Positions 42,487-52,326 of a stretch of 64,000 bases of DNA are shown piece after piece. Source of the stretch: Globisporangium splendens (Eukaryota; Oomycota; Peronosporomycetes; Pythiales; Pythiaceae); assembly GCA_006386115.1 (NCBI GenBank), contig VFIW01000048.1, positions 286,007 to 350,006 on the forward strand, written 5' to 3'. Both the position numbers and the translations under genes were made by a program. The notes under the pieces are model-generated. The model did no database searches. It worked only from the letters and a program-made list of their open reading frames with translations, and had not been told where the DNA came from. The stretch's first letter is position 1, and each line of letters opens with the position of its first letter.

Positions 42487-44689
42487 TTTGCCTTCTGCGT
42501 CTCTTCAATCAAGCAGCTCCTCGCCTGCGCGCACTCTTCCACGCACTTCGTAGTATCAAACGCGTACACAACGGAGCTATCCACTGCTCGTATGCGCTTC
42601 GACTGGCGTGCGCTGTGTCCGTTGGTTTCGCTCGCTCATTCGCATGGCGTTGCGCCATTTCGTGGCTTCAACAGGCGCCGACGATCTTCTTTTTGCGGCT
42701 GTCTCATATTGTTTCACGTGGAGCGCTCCACATTTATTTCTGAATATTGTAGGCTTGGACCACATGGCGCTCTACATTTTGTGGTGTGGAGCGGGTGGTA
42801 ATGTGGGACACATGCTGAGCCACCGACTGATTGACACAAGTGGGTTCATGATTGATGTGATGGCAGGCAGCACTCGGGGTCAAACAAAGACAGAGAGGTC
42901 TTGGCTTAGAAGCTCCTGCTGTCGAAATTTTCACGCACTTCATGGTCCGTGCATTTGGCACAGTACACTGCGCATTTCGCTATTTCGCTAGGAGAGTGCA
43001 TGTGCAATGCAGCGGCATTGTCACGATTGAAATTTTCAGCACACTTCATGTGGCGAGTGCGAATGTAGCTCCACATTGCATTTCGCTTCGAGACGAACGA
43101 GCTGAAGATTAGTAGCGCCGACGGCTGCTGCAGCGGAGCTTTTCAGGCAGGTGAGAAGCCATGTGACACTCGGTATCTTTGTGTCCCCTCTCGCTCTCTC
43201 GTTTTGCGTGTCGAATCACTTCGTTCCGACTGACCTTCAACAGGCAAAATGAAACACGATATCAAACATCAAAGCCATTCAAATGTCAGAACGTATTCCT
43301 CATTCTATTACGTGAAATGTAGTATCGAGACTGATACGTTTCAAGAGGGTATCAATAAATAGTGCACATGTATGATGGAGGCTCGACTGACACGCGCCGT
43401 TTTCGTCTCTGATGGATTGGCTCCATCCTTGACACATTTCTGTCAGGAATTTTCGCTGTCGCGTGGTCGCGGTTAATCCACACTTCGCTTCGTCCACTTC
43501 TTTGACTGGCGGAACCGCGAGTTGAAATTTTGCGCGTGTGATGCAGACAGACGGACGAGGGCTGCTTCGAAATCGTCCCACGTTGACAGCTTCAACTTGC
43601 CGTGCTCCAAGTGATGACGCGCTTTTTGTGTGTGTGTTGAGCATGACCAACGCATGTACCCAGTATTTGACTCTATGTACAGAGGACTCGCATGCGTTGT
43701 GGGGATGCCTATCATCTTCGCGGCGCAACTGATGCCAAACACCAAACACCAGGTGGCAGGTCATCGTCGCCTGAAAATTTCCAATCTCTTCGTGCGTGTC
43801 CTGACAGTTTCGAGGCGTTGTGCTCGTGGCGTAAGCCAAGAATGTGTCAACCGAGTCTTCCCTTTCTCGTTTTTGCTTCCACGCTGGACAACGGGTGCGG
43901 ACACAGCAAACGAGCGGCTTGCAATATGCGATAAAGAGAGGGAATGGGTTACGACAGCAGAGCCAAAAGAGCAAAGGATAAACATCTGTCCGCTTCAACG
44001 CCATAATACGCACTCACATCGGGCATAACCAACGGATTCAGTTAATCATGAACGATGGCTTGTGTCACCAGAACTCGACAACAAACTAATGCTCCTTCGC
44101 CTTGCGACCCCCTCCTCTAGGCATTCCCACAGACTTTGCTGACCAATTCTAGGACATGCAGACAGGGGAAGACAGAGGAGCTCTCGCACCCTCCTGTTGA
44201 TCCCCATCTCCGCTGCCTACGTGCCACCCACGCACTCGCGTCCTGGTGCATTTCTCTTTCCAGCAACGTCCAAATTTTCGCCACCACGTTCGACAATTTT
44301 GACCGTTGTCATCAGTCCATCCCTCCTCAACGGCTCGGCTTCATATCAGTCACCCCAATGGTCGACCTCTTCCTTTTACCACCAATCCGAACACTGTTCT
44401 CAACAATTTCACCCAATAAGAGTCTATCAATGTGATTTTTGGTGGCAGCAGTCGATTACGATCCGTGGCACTAGCCGCATGTGTGTTGTCACCTACCTTG
44501 CAGCTGGAGCGAGCATTCAGGTGACACGCACTGCATTCAACAAGCGCTTGAAGGTGCTCCATACGCTCCTCATTCCCTCGTGCCGCTGCGCGCGTTCCCC
44601 CAGAGCTCTCATTCTCCAAGTTGCGCTCTCCTGCGTACATCCCCAGCAACAAGCAGCAAACAGCAGTTCAAGCACTCCTCCATTCCACA
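42487..44689. other. 2.2 kb region without a supported gene
   Basis: Divergent interval between the IFRD gene and GH1 copy 1. The longest frame, 43300-44013 on the minus strand (237 codons), has no recognisable motif and is not called. No RNA gene or repeat was recognised. Confidence 0.5.
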
Positions 44690-46117
44690 ATGGCCGAGCG
44701 CATCGAGTTCCCGGAAAACTTCATGTGGGGCACGGCCACGGCGTCATACCAGATCGAAGGCGCGACGGAAGAGGGCGGGCGCGGCGACTCCATCTGGGAC
44801 GCGTTCTCGCGCACGCCCGGCAAGGTGTTCAATGGCGACACGGGTGCCGTGGCTGTCGACCACTACCACCGCTACAAGGAGGATGTGCAGCTCATGAAGA
44901 ACATGGGACTCAAGGCGTACCGCTTGTCGCTCGCGTGGCCGCGCATCATCCCTGCGGGTGTCGGTCAAGTCAACGAGGAAGGCGTGGACTTCTACAACCG
45001 CTTGATCGATGAGCTCATCGCGAACGGCATTGAGCCACTCGTCACGTTGTACCACTGGGATCTGCCACTGCCATTGCTCGTCGAGTACGACGGCTGGCTC
45101 GGCGGCAAGTACATCCAGGACGCGTTTGCAGCCTACGCGCGCGTGTGCTTCCAACGCTTTGGCGACCGCGTCAAGAACTGGTTGACGCTCAACGAGCCGT
45201 GGTGCTCGGCGTTCCTGGGCTACGGCGCGGGCGTGCACGCTCCCGGCCGCAAGATCAACCCGCACAAAGAGCCGTACGTCGCGGCGCACAACCTGCTCAT
45301 CTCGCACGCGCGCGCTGTGCACATCTACCGCACCGAGTTCAAACCGACGCAGGGCGGTCGCATCGGCATCACGAACAACTGCGACTGGCGCGTGCCAAAG
45401 CCAACGGACGACCCAGTGCAGGCCAAGGCGAACGCTGAGGCGGCCGAGCGCTCGCTCCTGTTCTTCCTCGGGTGGTTTGCCGACCCAGTGTACTTTGGCG
45501 ACTACCCTCAGGTGATGAAGGATCGCATCGGCGACCGCCTGCCAAAGTTCACGGACGCCGAGAAGGAGCTACTCAAGGGCAGTGCGGACTTCTTCGGTCT
45601 CAACCACTACGGCACGTCGCTGACCGAGCCTTCGCCAGAGTACGCGGCGGGGAAGCTCGGCCCGAACGACAACACGGGAAGCTACCCGGTCGACGAGGGC
45701 GTCACGCTCTCGGACGACGCGACGTGGAAGAAGACCGACATGGGCTGGAACGCCGTGCCGTGGGGCTTGGAGAAGATGTTGCTCTGGGTCCAGAAGCGGT
45801 ACAACCCGCCAGGCGGCATCTACGTGACCGAGAACGGCTGTGCGTGCGCCGACAAGACCAAGGAGGAGGCGCAGAACGACGACTTCCGCGTCGAGTTCTA
45901 CAAGGGGTACATCACGGGAATGCACCGCGCGATTGCGCAGGGTGCCGACGTGCGTGGGTACTTTGCGTGGTCGTTCGTGGACAACTACGAGTGGGCCGAG
46001 GGCTACAACAAGCGCTTCGGCATCCACTGGGTCAACTACGAGACCCAGGAGCGCGTGCCGAAGAAGTCGGCGCTCTGGTTCGGCGAGACGCTGCGCAACA
46101 ACGGCTTCGACGTGTAA
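44690..46117 (+). CDS. GH1 family beta-glucosidase, copy 1
   Basis: Single exon, 475 residues, beginning FPENFMWGTATASYQIEGA, the GH1 N-terminal signature. Acid/base Glu169 is in TLNEPWC and nucleophile Glu381 in VTENGC. The substrate-binding YHWDLP and FAWSFVDNYEWAEGY motifs are complete. There is no signal peptide, so it is probably a cytosolic hydrolase of beta-glucosides such as cellobiose or plant glycosides. An upstream in-frame ATG at 44621 would add 23 residues that do not resemble a signal. Its last third is almost identical in DNA sequence to copy 2 (52327-53748). Confidence 0.93.
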   Translation: MAERIEFPENFMWGTATASYQIEGATEEGGRGDSIWDAFSRTPGKVFNGDTGAVAVDHYHRYKEDVQLMKNMGLKAYRLSLAWPRIIPAGVGQVNEEGVDFYNRLIDELIANGIEPLVTLYHWDLPLPLLVEYDGWLGGKYIQDAFAAYARVCFQRFGDRVKNWLTLNEPWCSAFLGYGAGVHAPGRKINPHKEPYVAAHNLLISHARAVHIYRTEFKPTQGGRIGITNNCDWRVPKPTDDPVQAKANAEAAERSLLFFLGWFADPVYFGDYPQVMKDRIGDRLPKFTDAEKELLKGSADFFGLNHYGTSLTEPSPEYAAGKLGPNDNTGSYPVDEGVTLSDDATWKKTDMGWNAVPWGLEKMLLWVQKRYNPPGGIYVTENGCACADKTKEEAQNDDFRVEFYKGYITGMHRAIAQGADVRGYFAWSFVDNYEWAEGYNKRFGIHWVNYETQERVPKKSALWFGETLRNNGFDV

Positions 46118-46494
46118 GGCGCGAGTCGTTTGGTCATTTTGGAATGGCTGGTGGATTGTGACGCAACGTGCAGCAAGAGTTCCTGGCAGCATCGTATGTG
46201 TGTGGGTGTGTGGGTGGGAGCCTTCCTCCTTTGAAAAAAAGAAAACCTTCGTGTCGTAAAAGCATTCATTTTGAGCCTTTTAGGCAATTCACTCCTTTTG
46301 CTTTTATATGGAAAAGATAATGACGATAACGTGATAAAACAACTTTCAAAGTTCCATTGCGTTGTTCCAGAATGATGAAGGTCAGCATATATCGGATCCA
46401 CCCTTGACAATGTTGTGATATTTGCTTGGTTGTCTGTTTATCAGCAAGTTCATATGAGTGTTGCTTGATCGTGTTGTCTACAGATCTGCTTGTG
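46118..46494. other. Intergenic region, tail to tail
   Basis: Between the GH1 copy 1 and CFAP96 stop codons. AT-rich, probably 3' untranslated sequences. Confidence 0.5.
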
Positions 46495-47762
46495 CTACAG
46501 GTGGTGCTTGGAGATGCCGAGGAGACACGTGCCTTTCGTGAGCTTGGACTTGGGGAAGCTACTCGGACGGAACGCCTTGCGCTCCTTGAGCGCGTCCGGC
46601 AGGTCCTTGGTCGTGACCTTGACCGGGTGCCAGCGGTTCGGCAGCATCGCGCGGTTGATCACGCTCTCGTCGTACGGGTCGGGCTGCTGCTCCGTGAACT
46701 TCTCGAACGCGCTGTCGCCATAATAAGGTTGCAAGCCGTAAAGCCTAAGCACCGACTATGAAAGCGATCAAACAGCGCAAGGCAACGTACCCTTGGTCGC
46801 CTTCTTTACTGGGGTTGTTGGTCCGCCACGGCTTGAACGTCGACGCCTTGGCTGCGGCGCGCTCCTTTGGGTTCATGAGCTCCAAGGCACCAGGCGGCTT
46901 GACGATGCACGTGTCGTCCCACCCGAGCACCTTGGCGGCCGCGACGTGCTCGTGCGCGTCAAAGTAGTCGACGCTTGTGGCCGTGGACTTGAACGCCTTG
47001 CGATCGCCCATGAGCGCGCGGTGCGTCGCGAGGTCCTTGCGCGCCTCGACGCGCTCCGAGTCGAACTCGGTGGGCATCGCTGGGATCTGACCACCGATCA
47101 GCGTGCCCGTGTACCCAAACGTGCCGCGCTTGCCTGGGTTCGTGAGCACGTTCTTTTTCTATATGGATGCAAGCAAGACCATCGCAATCTAGGTGAGCTG
47201 CTTGCTCGTGTACATACTTCAGAGCATTGCAGAGGTTGTCGAATGTTGTGTACCTCAAAAGCCTTGCCTTTCGGGTTGGGTCTAAGTCACGCGGCGTTTT
47301 CCTCTTGCGCTTTCTTGGTGTCGCCTTCGTCGCGCTCAAACTTGGCAAACGCGCCACAGTAGTCTCCTGCACCCGTGCTGCCATCAAATGCAAATGCAAA
47401 AGCTAAGTGGCAACTCACAGCAACGAGCAAGCATACAAAGTCGCATCATGGCCACAAACGCACTGCGCTTTGGCTGGTGACGAGAACGCGAAGCCGCTCG
47501 ACTTGACGAACTTGCTCGTGTTCTCGAGCCGGCGCTTGGCCTCGAGCTTGTAGAGCTCGGCGTACTCGCCACCGATACCGTCGAACTTGCGGAAGCCCGG
47601 ACCGAGCGTGGCCGCCGTCTGGCCTTTCTTGGGCGGACACGTCAGGAAGGGCTTGAGGTCGCCGCCGAGACCGCGGTCCTTGGACTTCTTGGTCGTGTGC
47701 GGATCCCCGACGCTCACGAAGGACGGGTCGCTGAAGCCGCCGTCCCGAGAAGGCTTGTCCAT
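46495..47762 (-). CDS. CFAP96: Cilia- and flagella-associated protein 96 homologue
   Basis: Multi-exon gene matching CFAP96 (C4orf47/UPF0602). Exon 1 is 47464-47762 (MDKPSRDGGFSDPSFVSVGD; YKLEAKRRLENTSKF). A short exon or exons follow in 47254-47377, then 46791-47158 (NVLTNPGKRGTFGYT, the family core NPGKKGT motif; VDYFDAHEHV) and 46495-46744 (NRWHPVKVTTKDLPDALKER). The last intron is only 46 bp. In the second exon an in-frame TGA lies between a charged stretch and NPKGKAFE; skipping 60 bp as a GTTTGA-TTAG intron restores the frame, so that join is uncertain. CFAP96 is an axonemal/basal-body protein, which fits an organism with flagellate zoospores. Confidence 0.8.
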
Positions 47763-48129
47763 GGCGGCGAGGCAGCTGTGTATAGAGTGTCGCCACCGAA
47801 AGCCGTCGTATCAAAGGCACGATAGGGAGAGGATTATATCAAGTCCTGTGTAGTCGTTGAGGTCAATGCAGTTGACCAAAGCGCACTTGTCTGTGCAGCC
47901 ATGTCAGCAATGAAGCTATTTATGCCGTCGGCACTGTAAATATAGCGAAGGACAAGCTGCACCTTCGTGCAACGCCACGTTGCGCGAAACAAAACACTTT
48001 TAGCAGGTTGGCTCGCCATCAAAAAAGCAACTTCCACACTCGTGCAACAGCACTCAAGTCGAATGTGGCTCGAAACAAAGCACTTTTATCTTAATATAGA
48101 TTAGACTCGCAAAACGAAACACGCTTTGC
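47763..48129. other. Intergenic region
   Basis: 5' flank of CFAP96 and 3' flank of the 5'-nucleotidase. Two related stretches containing GCAAC, CTCG and AAACAAAGCACTTTTA occur near 47970-48002 and 48030-48090, a short local duplication. Confidence 0.5.
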
Positions 48130-49710
48130 TCAGAACGACACGAGCGAGCGGCCATCGGCTCGAGGGCAGACCGTGGCGTTCGGGAGCGACTTGATGTACA
48201 CCTCGAGCGCTGTGTCGATGCGCGAGGCTTCGGCTTCGCTCACGACCACGCGGACGACGTTCACGTCCTGGATCACCACGAACTCGGACGTGTACAGGTA
48301 GTTGCTGAGCGCGAGTTTGAACGTGTCCGTGTCGAGTAGCGGTCCCGAGCGCGTCGGGTGCTCGAAGTACTCGATGCTCGCGATGTCGCCTGCGCCCGCG
48401 CCTGTGCACTTGAACGTGTACTTGAAGCCGCCCGGGTGCACGTAGAGACCGTTGAGCTGGATGGTGCTGGCGGCGCCGCAGCTCGTGAGCATCTCGCGTT
48501 TGATGAACGCCTTGAGCGACGCGCCGTCCGTCTCGATGACCATGAGCGTGTTGCCGAAAGGCGACCAGCCGATGACCTGGCCGATCGTGAGTGGGCCCGC
48601 CGGGTACACTGTGTCCGTGCGGATGCCACCGCCGTTCATGACCGTGAGGTCGGCGCTGCCGTTGCCGTAGAACGCGAGGGATGCCTCCGTGAAGATGCTG
48701 GCGACCGGCGCATCCGCGGCGCGCACGAGCTTGTTGGTCACGTCGAGCGGCTCACAGAGCGATCCGATGACGCGTGCATGGAGCACGCCGATGGTTGTCG
48801 AGTACTGCGCGATGGAGGCGTCGAGGCTCGGGTCCGTCGGCAGCTCCTCGGTGATCGGGATGTTGGTATGCGTCATGCGCGCCGTGGCCGCGAGCGAGCC
48901 GTTGGCGGCAAAGTACTCGATGTGCGACGTCCAGATGGAGCGGAAGTCCAGGTCGGCCTTGAGGTACGGCGCGCCGAAGTTGGTCTGCAGCATGGCCGTG
49001 TGGTCGTGGCCGGCGTAGATGAGGTTGACACCCGTGGCCTCCTTCGAGAACCGGTTGTCGTCCGCGAGGTCCTGGTGCGTGAGCGCGATGATGAAGTCCA
49101 CGCCCTGCACCTGGAGCTGCGCGACCTGCACCTTGGCAGCCTCGATCGGGTCCGTCCAGTAGAGTCCCTTGCTTGAGTCCTTCATGTCGTACATGACGCC
49201 GAAGAAGCCGATCTTGATCTTGCCGAACACGGGGTCGTTGAACGTCTTGACGGCGCGCGGCCGCGTCGAGCGCAGCAGTGAGCCCGTCGCGAGCTCGTAG
49301 CAGTTGGCGTTGAGCCACGGGAAGTTGGACGCGGCTGTGACGTTGAAGAACGCGTCGAGCCCGAAGTCGAACTCGTGGTTGCCCAGACTCGCAAAGTCGA
49401 GACCGAGCGCGTTGTGCGCCGTGACCATCTGCATGCCGTAGAACTGCGACGACCAAAGACTCGGCGACATGGTGTCGCCCGCGAAGAGCACGAGCGAGTT
49501 GGGGTTCTTGGCGCGCATGGCCTTGACCAGCGGCACCACGCGCGACGGTCCGCCCAGGTTGAGCCCGTTCACGCTATCCTGCAGCATCTCGTACACGTCG
49601 TTGTACGAGATCACGTCCACGATCGCCGTCGGCGTGCGCTGCGCAGACGCAGGCGAAGCTGGCAGCACGATGGCCACGACCACAGCGAGCAGCGAGTAAA
49701 GGATCTTCAT
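48130..49710 (-). CDS. Secreted 5'-nucleotidase (metallophosphatase)
   Basis: Single exon, 526 residues from MKILYS. Signal peptide of about 23 residues ending ASPASA. Metallophosphoesterase blocks in order: SYNDVYEM, LFAGDTMSPS, LGNHEFDFG and AGHDHT. A 5'-nucleotidase C-terminal domain follows with TVMNGGGIRTDT and GWSPFGNTLMVIETDG. This is the UshA/CD73 architecture, hydrolysing extracellular nucleotides for purine and phosphate salvage. In block 1 the second metal-binding position, His in CD73 and UshA, is Tyr. The ATG at 49806 would bury the signal peptide, so 49710 is preferred. There is no C-terminal anchor signal, so it is probably soluble. Confidence 0.88.
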   Translation of the reverse strand: MKILYSLLAVVVAIVLPASPASAQRTPTAIVDVISYNDVYEMLQDSVNGLNLGGPSRVVPLVKAMRAKNPNSLVLFAGDTMSPSLWSSQFYGMQMVTAHNALGLDFASLGNHEFDFGLDAFFNVTAASNFPWLNANCYELATGSLLRSTRPRAVKTFNDPVFGKIKIGFFGVMYDMKDSSKGLYWTDPIEAAKVQVAQLQVQGVDFIIALTHQDLADDNRFSKEATGVNLIYAGHDHTAMLQTNFGAPYLKADLDFRSIWTSHIEYFAANGSLAATARMTHTNIPITEELPTDPSLDASIAQYSTTIGVLHARVIGSLCEPLDVTNKLVRAADAPVASIFTEASLAFYGNGSADLTVMNGGGIRTDTVYPAGPLTIGQVIGWSPFGNTLMVIETDGASLKAFIKREMLTSCGAASTIQLNGLYVHPGGFKYTFKCTGAGAGDIASIEYFEHPTRSGPLLDTDTFKLALSNYLYTSEFVVIQDVNVVRVVVSEAEASRIDTALEVYIKSLPNATVCPRADGRSLVSF

Positions 49711-49759
49711 CTTGTAGGGCTGTGTGGAGATGGAAATGTGTGGATGTGACACAAAGCCT

Positions 49760-49777
49760 GCCGATTGAAGAATGAGA
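49760..49777 (-). promoter_or_regulatory. Putative Inr-FPR core promoter of the 5'-nucleotidase gene
   Basis: On the minus strand this reads TCTCATTCTTCAATCGGC, an initiator-like TCATT followed at the right spacing by an FPR-like CAATCGGC, about 50 bases upstream of ATG 49710. Confidence 0.45.
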
Positions 49778-50508
49778 GCAAGAGAGAGGAAACAAGCGGC
49801 TTGCAAAGAGACGTGTGGGTACCAATCACTCCATGCTGGCGGTCCACCAGCCAGAGAGAGAAGAGAAGAGAGAGCAAGGCTGTGACTTGCATCCCCATGG
49901 ATTGGTCCAGCAGCACGCTCTCATCTCCATCATCTCACACAAAGCACAGCACATCTCTATCCATCAACCGAGTCACTCAGAGATAGATTCCATTATGCGG
50001 CATGATTTGAATCCGTTATGCCATTGAGTCCTGTTTCTTGTGCAGAGGATTCGCTTCCGAGATGTAAAGCGGACAGGGACGAGGCATCCACGTTGTGGTT
50101 TCTTCCTTCCCCCCACCATCCCCATGAAGATGATGAGAAAAGAGTCGACGCCAGTCGAGCACATGACATACACACAGCGTAGCTCTTCGACATCTTCTCA
50201 AGCCACGTTGTTGGAAAAAAGAAAGCCAAACCAGTTGAATCAGAGCCTCCTGGTTCGAATAAGTAAAAAAAAACTACAAAGTGGGTGGCTTTATTTTGAC
50301 GATCTCATCATCATATGGAGTGCAGGTGCTATAACTTCGAGACGTCCCTGAGTCACCGCCAGCAGCTCCATTTCCTATATCAATGCAGTACAATTATCTT
50401 AGATCTATAGCCATCCAGTTGATGCTGCCAGCAGCTACATTTCGAGCCATTTTCGAGGCGAACTTCAAGCAGAGCTGCTGGTTTTAGGATTCTTGTAGAA
50501 GCAGAGTG
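49778..50508. other. Intergenic region
   Basis: Upstream flank of the 5'-nucleotidase gene. Contains a GA-rich stretch near 49853-49875. No gene is supported. Confidence 0.45.
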
Positions 50509-50808
50509 ATGCCGAAAAAGTTCGAGGTTCCAGTGGTGCACAAGTACCGGAACACGTCGGATGCGCTGATTAATAACAGCCACAGTACTAGCCGCGAGGT
50601 CAAGGAGATTCGCGGGGCGATACTTTATAAACAAACAGCAGCACGCGCTTATGACAAGCTCGTGGCCATGCTGCGCGAATCATTTCGTGAGATTCCGCCG
50701 GCCATGGCTCACGATCCGAGGCGAAGTGCACCATCCCCTCCTGTCACTCGGAGAGCTTTCGGTGACAAAACGTGGGAGAGAAAGGCCAGCATCTCAAAAT
50801 ATGCCTAA
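50509..50808 (+). CDS. Hypothetical small protein
   Basis: Open frame of 99 codons from the second of two adjacent ATGs (MPKKFEVP). It is basic, with an amphipathic central part (AYDKLVAMLRESFREI), and resembles no family I know. It lies alone in a gene-poor stretch; codon use is not distinctive. It may be chance or a transposon remnant. Confidence 0.25.
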   Translation: MPKKFEVPVVHKYRNTSDALINNSHSTSREVKEIRGAILYKQTAARAYDKLVAMLRESFREIPPAMAHDPRRSAPSPPVTRRAFGDKTWERKASISKYA

Positions 50809-52326
50809 TTCGGTATGATAAATGCATTGAGTCAGTACCGTATTATACGAACGACCGGATTTCGAGAACTCGCTGCTGAGGAGAGGGAATCACTGGGTCA
50901 ACGTGGACTCCACATCGATGGACCTTATTGTGCGCCGAGCAAGGACGGCGTCGCTATACGCCGTCTCAGCTCTACAGAGCTCTCGTTGCGGCTATTGACG
51001 CGTTGTATCATACCAGTATGTGATATCTCGAATTGCGTGTGCAGAATGGTCAGCGGTGTCAGATTGAAGTTCAAGGTTTTGGGAGTGGGTTTCCCTGATG
51101 GCCACGTGCGGCGCGACTATCAACGCACGAGTTGGTAACGGCTCGCGTTTTCAGCGTTCGTGTCTCAGACAGAATTCTTTAAAAGGAGGCGAGTGTGAGC
51201 GCCTTGATACCAGCAGCAGCGCCATGTGGCGATAAGAGCTTTACGAGAGCTGTACAGGTGCATGCATGCTGCGATATCGAGTTACACGAAACTCGAATGT
51301 TGCGACACTCACCCACTCACTGACGCGCACTCTGTCACGCACTTTTGGCAAGCATCGCAGGACGATGCAAAGTGCATCCTGGTCCGTCCACTTTCCCTAT
51401 CATTTGTTGCACACACAAACGCAGTTGAGCGCACGATATGACAGCGATCCTAAAGGAGTGTTAACACTGCATAATCCCCATGCGTGTCGCCCAGGTATCG
51501 AGATGCGACCTATTTGAGAAAGCAGCGCAGGCAGCAGAGCTCCTCATGTTGCTCCTCCTGCGGCTGAATGGGTGCGTGTTGAATGCTTGGTTTCCAACAG
51601 CATCTTGTGCATGTCCCCATTGACGCCGACGGAGGGAGAAAGGATACGAAATGAGAGACATTGTCGCTCCCACAATTTTCGCCCAGGTGCAATGTGTGAG
51701 GGTCACGTCCATGACCTGCGATACAGCCGCCAAGGGTGTGACATCGTACAGAGCACCGAGTCGTGTGAGAGACGAAACCCAGCAGATGACTGGCTCCTGC
51801 ACCAGCGGTACAGAGATCGATTGGAGCGGATTGTCCATCGCAGCACTGGTGCTTCCTTCGCTGGGTTTGCGTTATGTTTGGTTCTTTTTCTGTTTTCCGC
51901 TTCAGATCTCTGTGGAACCAATAAACAACCATCCAGAGCGTGTCAGGACAATCAGTCAGTCAGCTCACTAAGCAAACACTTGCAGACTCGTGTGAGGCGG
52001 TTGCTTGTCACTCTCTCACCCCCACCTACACTTTCCTGTCGAACCCTCATCGCTACAGTTTCATTGACACCCACATCCGCGTCATTGCCATCGAGTGCGC
52101 AACCTGGAACTCCATCGTGCATGCACAGTGTGAGGAGCTTGGGCTGGACACAAATGAGGCTGAGCTTGAATGGGATGCGAGAAGTGACGGATTTTGTCCA
52201 AGAAAGTCGATCAAGCACGACTTGTAGAGACAGCAGTTTGGTTCAACTACGCATTCTTGTATTCAAAATCCAGTCTGCTTACCCAGACATGCAGATATTT
52301 TCTTTTGCTTTTGACGGAGAATTCTT
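50809..52326. other. 1.5 kb region without a supported gene
   Basis: Several short open frames on both strands with no recognisable domains. Probably the downstream flank of GH1 copy 2 plus decayed sequence. Confidence 0.5.

Noticed and set aside
43300..44013. 237-codon minus-strand frame
   Set aside because: No domain, poor composition and no splice partners; isolated in a gene-poor stretch.
50815..51138. 107-codon plus-strand frame
   Set aside because: No motif and no supporting neighbours; probably chance.
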